Positions 26,139 to 33,862 of a stretch of DNA of 42,927 nucleotides are shown in pieces (positions within the stretch are counted from its first letter, which is position 1; each line of letters begins with the position of its first letter). The stretch lies in contig SEDB01000001.1 of the NCBI GenBank assembly GCA_004210715.1, forward strand, positions 1 to 42,927, read 5' to 3'. The stretch comes from Pedobacter sp. Lineage in GTDB: Bacteria; Bacteroidota; Bacteroidia; Sphingobacteriales; Sphingobacteriaceae. A program made the position numbers and the translations under genes. The notes under the pieces were generated by a model that made no database searches, was not told the origin of the DNA, and saw only the letters and a list, made by a program, of their open reading frames with translations.

Positions 26139-26723
26139 TTATTGGAAACGAATAATTTTACCTTTTTTGGTCTGAATTAATCCTTTTTCGGAAAGTAATT
26201 TGGTTTCTCTAATTACGGTTTCTACGCGTAACCCTGTCATATCTGCAAGCTCCTGTCTGGTTACTTTTAAGCTATCGCCGATCTCAATATCACATAATAA
26301 GTAATTGATAATAGTAAATAAGCGATGTTCAGCTTTTTCATTTGCTAACTCCTCCAACATCATCGATTTATAAAATAACCTGTTACTTAATTTTTGAATG
26401 AGGTTAGTGCTAAAACCTGGAGTGTTTTCGATCAAGTTAAAAAAATCTCTTTTATTCACTGAAATAATTTCAGAATCCTTATTTGCAATGGTAAAAGCTA
26501 AATACCGCCTATCAACTATTAAAGCAGGCTCGCCAAAATATTGTCCAGCTTTAAAAATACCTTGAATAAATTCTTTACCATCTTCACTTACCGTAACCAT
26601 TCTTATTTCACCTGTTTTAATAAAATAAACATATCTCGGTAATGCTCCGGGCTGATAAACAATTTTATCTTTTGGATATTCTTTTACAGCAAATCCCCTA
26701 TCAATAAGTTCCTGAATATCCAT
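26139..26723 (-). CDS. Crp/Fnr family transcription regulator
   Basis: A 194-residue regulator. The first ~115 residues are a cyclic-nucleotide-binding-like beta roll (DKIVYQPGALPRYVYFIKTGEIRM; QYFGEPALIVDRRYLAFTIANKD). The long helix LEELANEKAEHRLFTIINYLL links to a winged helix-turn-helix in which VTRQELADMTGLRVETVIRETKLLSEKGLI gives the recognition helix. The phosphate-cassette Arg is missing, so cAMP binding is doubtful; no FNR-type Cys cluster is present. It follows ddl by seven bases and probably shares its transcript. Target genes unknown. Confidence 0.83.
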   Translation of the reverse strand: MDIQELIDRGFAVKEYPKDKIVYQPGALPRYVYFIKTGEIRMVTVSEDGKEFIQGIFKAGQYFGEPALIVDRRYLAFTIANKDSEIISVNKRDFFNLIENTPGFSTNLIQKLSNRLFYKSMMLEELANEKAEHRLFTIINYLLCDIEIGDSLKVTRQELADMTGLRVETVIRETKLLSEKGLIQTKKGKIIRFQ

Positions 26724-26730
26724 TAAGAGA

Positions 26731-27717
26731 TTAGTTAAGCGTTTCTTTCATTAAATCTGTGTAAAATTGCTTTAAGGTTATGCCCGTCGCAGCAACCTGC
26801 TGTGGAATAAAACTTGTAGCAGTTTGGCCAGGAATGGTATTAATTTCAATGAAATAAAAATTGCTGGTATCATGTTCAAGAAAATAATCTACACGAACAA
26901 CTCCCCTACAATTCAACTTTTTATAAACATCTTTGATAATTTGATGAACCCTCAAATATTCCTCATCATTCATTTTACCTGGTGTAATTTCTTGCGTAGC
27001 ACCAGGCGTATATTTTGCTTCGAAATCAAAAAATTCGTTAGCTGGTATTACTTCCGTTGTCGGAAGAACCGTAATCTGGCTTTTTGCATTATAAACTCCA
27101 ATAGAAAATTCTCTTCCACTTACAAACTCTTCAATTAATACCTGATTATCTTCAAGAAAAGCTTTTTCAACAGCAGCATCCAGATCATCGGCATGTTTAA
27201 CCTTGCTCATGCCTATGCTACTGCCCCCACTATTCGGCTTAACAAAATATGGTAATTTCAAATCGTGTTTAATTTGTTTCAAATCATAATTTCCGTTTTT
27301 AAAAATCTGGACCGATTTTGCGGTGTGTAAATTATCAATTCCTTCAACAATAGCTTTAGTGTAACCTTTATTCATGGTAATTGATGATGTCAAAGCATCG
27401 CAAGTGGTGTAAGGAATATTCAACATATCAAAATACCCCTGTAGCTTTCCATCTTCACCAGGAGAGCCATGAATAGCAATAAACACACCATCGAATTTAA
27501 TTTTACGACCATCGAGTGTTAGTGAAAAATCATTTTTATCGATTTCAATTTTAACAGAGTCAGCAGGCTCATAAAACCAACCCTTGTCATTTAGCATAAT
27601 TTTATAAACATCATATAAATCAGCGTCGATATTTTGAGCGATTGTTGCAGCACTTTTTACAGAAACAACCCATTCGCCTGTGGTTCCGCCAGTTAACAAT
27701 GCAATAGTTTTTCTCAT
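26731..27717 (-). CDS. ddl: D-alanine--D-alanine ligase
   Basis: A 328-residue ATP-grasp enzyme making D-Ala-D-Ala for peptidoglycan. It has FIAIHGSPGEDGKLQGYFD and TSSITMNKGYTKAI in the N-domain, KPNSGGSSIGMSKV and EEFVSGREFSIGVY in the ATP grasp, and RVDYFLEHDTSNFYFIEINTIPGQTATSFIP for Mg and substrate binding. The conserved GCxG-type loop and normal length indicate a complete enzyme. It is the first gene of a - strand unit with the Crp/Fnr regulator and is divergent from the PASTA-mltG operon, all linked to cell-wall synthesis. Confidence 0.93.
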   Translation of the reverse strand: MRKTIALLTGGTTGEWVVSVKSAATIAQNIDADLYDVYKIMLNDKGWFYEPADSVKIEIDKNDFSLTLDGRKIKFDGVFIAIHGSPGEDGKLQGYFDMLNIPYTTCDALTSSITMNKGYTKAIVEGIDNLHTAKSVQIFKNGNYDLKQIKHDLKLPYFVKPNSGGSSIGMSKVKHADDLDAAVEKAFLEDNQVLIEEFVSGREFSIGVYNAKSQITVLPTTEVIPANEFFDFEAKYTPGATQEITPGKMNDEEYLRVHQIIKDVYKKLNCRGVVRVDYFLEHDTSNFYFIEINTIPGQTATSFIPQQVAATGITLKQFYTDLMKETLN

Positions 27718-27890
27718 TTGAAAATTCCTTATATTAAATAGAAATTGATAATAAATATATACTCAAAAATATAAATATCTTTGAGCATTGTTTAATTTTG
27801 ATGAAGGGAATTGGTAATTGATGGTATTATATTTGCTCAAAGCAGATAAATTCAATAAACCAGAAATCGCTATTCGATTATTAAATTAAC

Positions 27891-27898
27891 TACATTTG
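27891..27898 (+). promoter_or_regulatory. Candidate -7 box of PASTA-mltG operon
   Basis: TACATTTG fits TAnnTTTG, 33 bases before the ATG. A second match, TATATTTG, lies at 27828-27835. Neither has a clear TTTG at 19 bases. Confidence 0.28.
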
Positions 27899-27931
27899 AG
27901 TTTGTACGCTTAACACCAGAATTAAAGATTC

Positions 27932-28705
27932 ATGTCTAAATTTATAGATTATTTAAAAACAAAATCCTTCCGAAACAACATTTTAGCCGCATTTTTAACA
28001 GTTGTGGGTATTCTCCTTATTGCTTTTTTTAGTTTAAGATATTATACCAAACACGGTCAGGGACTAAATGTGCCACAAGTTAAAGGTCTTTCATTTGAAC
28101 AAGCAGTTAAAAAACTAGAAGATGCAGGTTTAAAATATGAAGTTGATTCGGTCTTCATCATGGATCAGCCAGGAGGAATTGTGATTGATCAAGATCCAGA
28201 TCCAAATACGTTTGTAAAGGATAACAGAACAGTTTATCTAACTATAAACGCTGGGAAAACCCCAAATACAAAATTCCCCGATATTGCATTTAAAACATTG
28301 AGAGAAGCTCAAGCCATTATAGAAAGTTCGAGATTGAAATTGGGCGATACAACCTACAAACCCGATGTAAGTAAGGATGTTGTTCTGGAAGCATCATTTG
28401 GTGGTTCTCCAATTCAAGCTGGTGATATTATTCCCGTAGGCTCGCGAATTAATTTAGTTTTAGGCGATGGCAGAGGTAGTGAGGAAGTTGATGTACCGCA
28501 ATTAATTGGATTAACAGTTGATGAGGCTAAATTTAGCCTAAAAGGATCGAACCTGAGTTTGGGAAATATTATCTACGAAGGAAGTATCATTGATAGTGCC
28601 AATGCCGTTATAACCAAACAAGATCCAATGCCAGCCGATTCTGTTAGTAAAGTTGCAATTGGTACCCGAATTAATATTACCCTTTCGAATAAAGAACAAC
28701 AATAA
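27932..28705 (+). CDS. Membrane-anchored PASTA domain protein
   Basis: A 257-residue protein with a short cytosolic N-terminus, one membrane helix (about residues 16-36), and three periplasmic PASTA repeats: from VPQVKGLSFEQAVKKLEDAGL to VYLTINAG, from FPDIAFKTLREAQAIIESSRL to INLVLGDG, and from VPQLIGLTVDEAKFSLKGSNL to INITLSN. PASTA domains bind muropeptides or penicillin-like rings and usually occur on Ser/Thr kinases or class A PBPs. Here there is no kinase or transpeptidase part. mltG follows 3 bases after its stop codon and ddl is divergent, so a role in peptidoglycan synthesis is likely. Confidence 0.87.
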   Translation: MSKFIDYLKTKSFRNNILAAFLTVVGILLIAFFSLRYYTKHGQGLNVPQVKGLSFEQAVKKLEDAGLKYEVDSVFIMDQPGGIVIDQDPDPNTFVKDNRTVYLTINAGKTPNTKFPDIAFKTLREAQAIIESSRLKLGDTTYKPDVSKDVVLEASFGGSPIQAGDIIPVGSRINLVLGDGRGSEEVDVPQLIGLTVDEAKFSLKGSNLSLGNIIYEGSIIDSANAVITKQDPMPADSVSKVAIGTRINITLSNKEQQ

Positions 28706-28708
28706 ACA

Positions 28709-29764
28709 ATGACTGAAGTAGAAAAAAAGAAAATGAGTACAGGTAAAAAGGCAGTTATTGCCATTGCTGTAATAATTATATTAGTTGCTGGCTACTTTGC
28801 ATTAAATCTATACCAGGTTTATTTTGCACCAAATGTTACCGAGAATCAGAAATACCTGTACATTAAAACTGGTCAGAGTTATGATGAACTGATATTTGAA
28901 ATGAAGAAGAGGGATATTTTAAATAGCACCTCATCATTTGCTGTAGCTGCTGGCAAGATGAACTTCCCAACCAGTTTAAAACCAGGTAGATATCGTTTAA
29001 AAAAAGGAATGACTAATAGAACGCTTGTTAATTTAATTAAAGCGGGAAATCAGGAACCTGTAAAACTTAAATTTCAAAATATCCGTAAGAAAGAAAATTT
29101 TGCAGCTTACCTGGCTAGCAATCTTGAAGCAGATTCATTGAGCTTTATTTCTGCTTTAGATTCTTCGGCTTTAATTACCAAATACGGTTTTAATCGAGAT
29201 AATGTTTACACCATGTTTATTCCGAATACTTATGAAATGTATTGGAACATTTCTCCGGTTGATTTTTTGGATCGGATGTATAAAGAATATGATAAATTTT
29301 GGACAGCTGAACGTAAACAAAAAGCTGCGAGCCTAAACCTCACTCCTGCTCAAGCCTATACCTTGGCTTCTATTGTAGATGCAGAGGCGCTTTTTGATAA
29401 GGAAATGCCAATTATTGCAGGTCTGTATTTAAACCGATTAAACAAAGGTATTTTATTGCAGGCCGATCCAACTGTCATTTTTGCCAATAACGATTTTACA
29501 GTAAAACGAGTAACTGGAAAATTATTGCAGGTTCAATCGCCCTACAACACTTATAAATATGCTGGTTTGCCTCCAGGGCCAATTATGATGCCCAGCATTA
29601 ATGCTATCGATGCGGTACTTAATCGCAATCAGAATAATTACATTTACATGTGTGCGAAAGAAGATTTTTCTGGTTATCATAACTTTGCTGAAACAAAGGC
29701 AGAACATGAAATAAATGCAAAAAAATATCGTGAGGCTTTGAACAAGAAAAATATTTTTAGATAA
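28709..29764 (+). CDS. mltG: Endolytic transglycosylase MltG
   Basis: A 351-residue inner-membrane enzyme: one N-terminal membrane helix (about 14-35), a LysM-like subdomain, and the YceG/MltG domain. The active-site segment SIVDAEALFDKE holds Glu226, in the place of the catalytic Glu of the E. coli SIVEKET motif; the first Glu of that motif is Asp here. LYLNRLNKGILLQADPTVIFA and SPYNTYKYAGLPPGPI are well kept. MltG cuts nascent glycan strands to release them from synthesis. Start codon ATG at 28709; its stop codon TAA overlaps the next ATG (TAATG). Confidence 0.92.
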   Translation: MTEVEKKKMSTGKKAVIAIAVIIILVAGYFALNLYQVYFAPNVTENQKYLYIKTGQSYDELIFEMKKRDILNSTSSFAVAAGKMNFPTSLKPGRYRLKKGMTNRTLVNLIKAGNQEPVKLKFQNIRKKENFAAYLASNLEADSLSFISALDSSALITKYGFNRDNVYTMFIPNTYEMYWNISPVDFLDRMYKEYDKFWTAERKQKAASLNLTPAQAYTLASIVDAEALFDKEMPIIAGLYLNRLNKGILLQADPTVIFANNDFTVKRVTGKLLQVQSPYNTYKYAGLPPGPIMMPSINAIDAVLNRNQNNYIYMCAKEDFSGYHNFAETKAEHEINAKKYREALNKKNIFR

Positions 29765-30177
29765 TGTTTATACACGAAACAAAAGTGAAAGTTCGTTATG
29801 CCGAAACCGATCAGATGGGCGTTGTACATCACGGCAATTATGCGCTGTATTATGAAATTGCAAGAACAGAGTGCTTCGAAGCTTGTTCTGGAATAACTTA
29901 CGAATCGATGGAGGCAGATGGGGTAATGCTGCCTTTGTTAGAATTACATTCGAAATTTTTAAAACCAGCGCTTTATAATCAATTGCTTACTGTAAAGTGT
30001 ATTGTTAAAGAGCTACCTACCGTTCGTTTAACTGTAGAATATGAAATTTATAACGAGAAGGAAGAGCTAATCAATATCGGAAAAACGGTATTGGTGTTTG
30101 TTGATAAAAATACAAGAAGGCCTTGCCACCCTCCGCAAAACTTTATGAATGGCGTAAAAGAACATTTTTCAGCATAA
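29764..30177 (+). CDS. Acyl-CoA thioesterase, YbgC/FadM type
   Basis: A 137-residue hotdog-fold thioesterase. The signature RYAETDQMGVVHHGNYALYYEIARTE has Asp16, the expected catalytic residue of the 4-hydroxybenzoyl-CoA thioesterase type. It may hydrolyse acyl-CoA or acyl-ACP thioesters. The start codon overlaps the mltG stop by one base, so the two are translationally coupled. YbgC in other bacteria belongs to the Tol-Pal cluster, which is not present here. Confidence 0.85.
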   Translation: MFIHETKVKVRYAETDQMGVVHHGNYALYYEIARTECFEACSGITYESMEADGVMLPLLELHSKFLKPALYNQLLTVKCIVKELPTVRLTVEYEIYNEKEELINIGKTVLVFVDKNTRRPCHPPQNFMNGVKEHFSA

Positions 30178-30182
30178 TATAG

Positions 30183-31172
30183 ATGGAATGGTTACACAAG
30201 CACTTATTACATCTTAAAATCTATTCTGCTTTTATTGAGTGGAGTAAAAGTTGTGTACTGCCTGGATTTAGCCCTTTACCCTTATATACTGTAGCCACAT
30301 TTTTCTTCAGAGAGATAGCTAAAGATACGCTGGTTAATAAGTCATCATCTTTGGCTTACAGCTTTATGTTGGCAATTTTCCCCGGAATAATTTTTCTTTT
30401 TACATTGATTCCTTTTATTCCAATAAAGGGTTTCCAGGATCAATTATTGAATTTAATTGAATTAGTATTGCCGCATAACGCTTATGATGCCTTTGAATCT
30501 ACACTAAAAGATATTGTTAAGAATCAAAATACAGGCTTATTATCGTTTGGTTTTTTATCCGCTATATTTTTTGCTACTAACGGTGTTAAAAACCTTATGA
30601 AGGCTTTTAACAAATCCTCTTTAATCATTGAAACCAGAGGCTGGCTGAAGCAAAGGTTAATTGCTTTTGTTTTAACATCGGTAATTTGCCTTTCAATTAT
30701 TGTTTGTATTAGTGCAATGGCCATTGGAGAGGTTGCCTTGAACTATATAAAGGGAGAGTTGCATATCAAGGATAGCTTAGCCGTTTATGCTATTCAATTT
30801 ACGAGGTGGGCATTATTGGCCATTTTGTACTTCATTACAATATCCATTTTATACAGATATGGGCCTTCACACACTAAGAAATGGAAATTATTTAGTGCGG
30901 GGTCTTGGCTAGCCACCATTCTGGCTTTTTTAACTATCTGGGGGTTTTCGTTCTATATTAATCATTTCGCTTCTTACAATAAAGTATACGGCTCCATTGG
31001 AACTTTAATTGTTGTTATGATCTGGCTTTATTTAAATTCATTGATTTTATTAATTGGTTTTGAACTGAATGCCAGCGTAGATGTGAGCAAAAGAAGTGTT
31101 AAAATCATCAGACCTACCTTCAATTTATTCAAAAAATCTGATCCAATAGAGGGAAATATTCAGAAAAAATAA
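30183..31172 (+). CDS. YihY/BrkB family membrane protein
   Basis: A 329-residue membrane protein with six hydrophobic segments. The N-terminal LVNKSSSLAYSFMLAIFPGIIFLFTLIPFIPI, the conserved FFATNGVKNLMKAFN region and the C-terminal YGSIGTLIVVMIWLYLNSLILLIGFELNA are typical of YihY/virulence factor BrkB. The function is not settled; the family was once mistaken for RNase BN. It starts 5 bases after the thioesterase stop and ends the PASTA-mltG operon. Confidence 0.88.
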   Translation: MEWLHKHLLHLKIYSAFIEWSKSCVLPGFSPLPLYTVATFFFREIAKDTLVNKSSSLAYSFMLAIFPGIIFLFTLIPFIPIKGFQDQLLNLIELVLPHNAYDAFESTLKDIVKNQNTGLLSFGFLSAIFFATNGVKNLMKAFNKSSLIIETRGWLKQRLIAFVLTSVICLSIIVCISAMAIGEVALNYIKGELHIKDSLAVYAIQFTRWALLAILYFITISILYRYGPSHTKKWKLFSAGSWLATILAFLTIWGFSFYINHFASYNKVYGSIGTLIVVMIWLYLNSLILLIGFELNASVDVSKRSVKIIRPTFNLFKKSDPIEGNIQKK

Positions 31173-31231
31173 TTTTTTCTACCTCTGTGTTAAGCAATTA
31201 TCAATTTAATATAAAAAAAATGCAATCATAG

Positions 31232-31262
31232 TTTGCAGATTTAACCGGAGTTTGTACTTTTG
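31232..31262 (+). promoter_or_regulatory. Promoter of tRNA-Ser
   Basis: TTTG (31232-31235), exactly 19 bases, then TACTTTTG (31255-31262): a full match to the Bacteroidota sigma-A consensus TTTG-N19-TAnnTTTG. The tRNA begins 6 bases downstream, so transcription starts at or near its mature 5' end. Confidence 0.85.
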
Positions 31263-31267
31263 CCCCC

Positions 31268-31355
31268 GGAGAGCTGGCAGAGTGGTCGAATGCGGCAGTC
31301 TTGAAAACTGTTGACTGTAACAGGTCCGGGGGTTCGAATCCCTCGCTCTCCGCCA
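31268..31355 (+). tRNA. tRNA-Ser (anticodon TGA)
   Basis: The acceptor stem GGAGAGC (31268-31274) pairs fully with GCTCTCC (31345-31351), followed by discriminator G and an encoded CCA (31353-31355). The anticodon arm is GCAGT-CTTGAAA-ACTGT with anticodon TGA (31302-31304). A long variable arm (GACT...GGTC) marks a class II tRNA, and the T arm is GGGGG-TTCGAAT-CCCTC. It reads UCA and related Ser codons. Confidence 0.97.
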
Positions 31356-31356
31356 G

Positions 31357-31391
31357 AAAAAAGCCCTTTATCTTAGATGAAGGGCTTTTTT
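31357..31391 (+). terminator. tRNA-Ser terminator
   Basis: AAAAAAGCCCTT (31357-31368) pairs exactly with AAGGGCTTTTTT (31380-31391) around an 11-base loop; the U run begins right at the 3' side of the stem. It starts one base after the CCA end. Confidence 0.9.
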
Positions 31392-31744
31392 GTATTTTGG
31401 AACCTAAATTCAAATCAGTGCACTGCAAATTGGGTGATTTTGAAGCTGTCTAAAGAAAAAAATTAAACCGCACATTAATACCATACAGCATATTAATAAG
31501 GTATAGTCCTAACTTTTCTCTGTTGCTAGGTTAGATTTTATTGATAATAAGCAGATCACTAGCTGGATTATATTCTAATATTCAAACATATTAAAATTGA
31601 GCAGAATACACTATTTCTAGCTAGCTATATTCTTTAAATATCAAGTTTAAACTCTTTGCAAACTGATTCGACTTTAAGACTTGTTTCTTAAGTTAAATCT
31701 TAAATTTATTTTTTTCCAAAAAATAACATAATACAACGCTTAAG
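31392..31744. other. Gene-free gap after tRNA-Ser
   Basis: About 350 bases, very AT-rich. I find no ORF, RNA gene, repeat arm or terminator hairpin here. CTAGCTAGCTA (31619-31629) is a small palindrome without obvious use. Confidence 0.5.
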
Positions 31745-33136
31745 CTAAGCTTCTTGTTTCTTTATTAGATTAATCGCTCGTGCCCATTTATCATATACCT
31801 CGATAGGTTTAACATATTTTGGAATCTCATACGTCCATGGGATTAAAACTTTTGTATCGTCTTTATCTGAAAGCTCAGGTATCCATTTGCGAATAAAGTT
31901 CTGTGCTTTATATTTATTTGATTGGTTTACTGGATTGGTATACCAAATTTCGAATGCTTGCATATGCCAGTTCATCCAGTTCGAGCTCACATCATAATCG
32001 ATCAATTTCGATTCGAAATACGCTGCTCCCCAAGTCCAATCTACTTTTAAATCATGCACAAGATAGCTTGAACAATTAACTCTTCCCCTATTACTCATAT
32101 ATCCAGTTTGATTTAATTGCCTCATGTGCGCATCTACAAAAGGGATCCCAGTCGTTCCTTCACACCATCTTTCAAACTTAGATGGATCATTTTCCCAAAC
32201 AACATCCTTATTGCGGTATCCTTTGGTTTGAAAAATTGAATTTCCCATACGCAAGCCTTTAAAAGTAAAATAGTCTCTCCAAACCAACTCAAAAACCAGC
32301 CACCATGTACTTTGATTTTTTTTTATCTTAGCTTCATAAGATTTCACTTTATAAAATATTTCCCTTGCTGAAATACACCCTAGAGCCAGATACGGTGAAA
32401 GTTTTGAGCTATAGTCCAAACCATCAGAAAGGTTTCTGCTCCACCTATAACCAGTTAAAAGTTCTGATTTAAAAGTATAATATTCTAGTCTTTCCAAAGC
32501 TGCAGTTTCTCCTCCATCAACAAACGGCGTTGCCTTCTCATAGTTTTTTTTATTAAAACCATAAAACTCGCAAGATGGAAAATTCTTACTTTCTACGTTT
32601 TTAACGAAATTTATTTTGTCAGGTATTTCGAAGGTTTTCCGTGGCTCAGTTTGTTTTGCAACAGGAATTCTATAAGCTTTGCTAGTAAGTGGAATCCTTT
32701 TAATCTCAAAGGGAATATCATTTTTGTGATAAAGTGTTTTACCCCAAAAAAAATGAAATTTAATATTTGGTAGCAGATTCTTTATCTTTTTGATTAACTC
32801 CAATTCCTCACTAGCATATTCTTCCTCTGCATAGATATCGGTTATACCATAGAGTTTAACCAGCTCTGGTAAAGTATTTACAGCAGAAACTTTCCCGATG
32901 ACCAGATGCCCACCTATTGATTCTAAGTTATTTCTCAAATCAACGACAGATTGCTGCAGGAATTTAAATCGCATAAGATCTGCCTTCCTGAAGTTCAATT
33001 CCAAGATCTCGAACGAAGATTTCTCAACACAATAGCAACAAATCAAATCGTCACATTCCTCATTTGCCTTTACTAAAGATTCATTATCATGCAATCTCAA
33101 ATCATTTTTAAACCAGATCAGTCCTCTTTTCTTCAC
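31745..33136 (-). CDS. DASH-type cryptochrome / photolyase family protein
   Basis: A ~463-residue FAD protein of the photolyase/cryptochrome family. The N-terminal antenna domain opens KKRGLIWFKNDLRLHDNESL; the FAD domain has LLTGYRWSRNLSDGLDYSSKLSPYLALGCISAR, WLVFELVWRDYFTFKGL and GIPFVDAHMRQLNQTGYMSNRGRVNCSSYLV, all DASH hallmarks. DASH proteins repair cyclobutane dimers in single-stranded DNA or sense blue light. The start is probably GTG at 33136, which puts KKRGLIWF at the very start as in relatives; a TTG at 33178 is the only other upstream start in frame. The C-terminal part differs from the usual DASH pattern (see findings). Confidence 0.85.
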   Translation of the reverse strand: MKKRGLIWFKNDLRLHDNESLVKANEECDDLICCYCVEKSSFEILELNFRKADLMRFKFLQQSVVDLRNNLESIGGHLVIGKVSAVNTLPELVKLYGITDIYAEEEYASEELELIKKIKNLLPNIKFHFFWGKTLYHKNDIPFEIKRIPLTSKAYRIPVAKQTEPRKTFEIPDKINFVKNVESKNFPSCEFYGFNKKNYEKATPFVDGGETAALERLEYYTFKSELLTGYRWSRNLSDGLDYSSKLSPYLALGCISAREIFYKVKSYEAKIKKNQSTWWLVFELVWRDYFTFKGLRMGNSIFQTKGYRNKDVVWENDPSKFERWCEGTTGIPFVDAHMRQLNQTGYMSNRGRVNCSSYLVHDLKVDWTWGAAYFESKLIDYDVSSNWMNWHMQAFEIWYTNPVNQSNKYKAQNFIRKWIPELSDKDDTKVLIPWTYEIPKYVKPIEVYDKWARAINLIKKQEA

Positions 33137-33362
33137 TTTAAAAAGCGTTATGTTCTTAAAAGGTTGGTGTTTTTTCAATGTCTGCAGCTCAAAAAATACT
33201 GTTTTAAGAAAATTTCTACATGAAATGCCAACTGATTAATAACTTCAGTGAGAAATTATTGTTTGCGTTTATGAACAATAAACTGACTTTTAATTCCACT
33301 CTGTCCTAAAAATCAAGTTTAAAATTAAAATAGTATTTAGCGATAACTGATTCTCGGTAAAC

Positions 33363-33395
33363 AAAAAATGTCGCTCTTTAGGAGCGACATTTTTT
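33363..33395. terminator. Terminator of response regulator gene
   Basis: AAAAAATGTCGCTC (33363-33376) pairs with GAGCGACATTTTTT (33382-33395) around the loop TTTAG: 14 perfect pairs with U runs in both directions. Confidence 0.9.
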
Positions 33396-33427
33396 GTTGC
33401 TTTGGCAACGTAATTATTCAACTATGA

Positions 33428-33820
33428 TTAAGCTTTAGTTGCACTGTTTTCAGCGCTTATCTTAAGCTGTTTGTTAATCCTTTCTAAAACATCATCAATA
33501 TCAAATGGCTTACTAATGTAATCATTCGCGAAAGCAGCAATGGCTTTTTGTTCGCTGTTATTTTGTGCAGACATCACGATAATCGGAATGTGTTTAGTGA
33601 AGATATCAGTTTTTAAGTCTTCGCAAATATCAGCGCCGTTACCATCTGGCAACATTACATCAAGTAAGAAAAGATCGGGCATAGCATCCTGAATATTACG
33701 CTTTAATTCTGCAAATGAAGATGAGAGCTGTAAATCAAAACCTTCTTCCTTTAAAAGGATTTCTATTACGTTTCTAATTTCTTGATCATCCTCTAAAATG
33801 TGTATTCGTTTAGTTTCCAT
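33428..33820 (-). CDS. Stand-alone response regulator receiver protein
   Basis: A 130-residue single receiver domain. The acidic pocket is LEDD (residues 8-11), the phospho-acceptor is Asp54 in LFLLDVMLPDGNG, the switch Ser84 is in IVMSAQN, and Lys104 is in DYISKPFD. There is no output domain, so it acts through protein contacts like CheY or Spo0F. The ATG at 33820 is preferred; a TTG two codons upstream is also open. No histidine kinase gene lies in the window. It lies 42 bases downstream of glpR on the same strand and ends at a strong terminator. Confidence 0.87.
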   Translation of the reverse strand: METKRIHILEDDQEIRNVIEILLKEEGFDLQLSSSFAELKRNIQDAMPDLFLLDVMLPDGNGADICEDLKTDIFTKHIPIIVMSAQNNSEQKAIAAFANDYISKPFDIDDVLERINKQLKISAENSATKA

Positions 33821-33862
33821 ATTCAAATTATATCGTTTTGGTTCATGTAAAGTTGTTAAATC

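Noticed and set aside
31201-31428. 75-codon ORF on the - strand with [19 protein letters not shown]
   Set aside because: It is the antisense translation of tRNA-Ser and its terminator, a known source of false proteins in databases.
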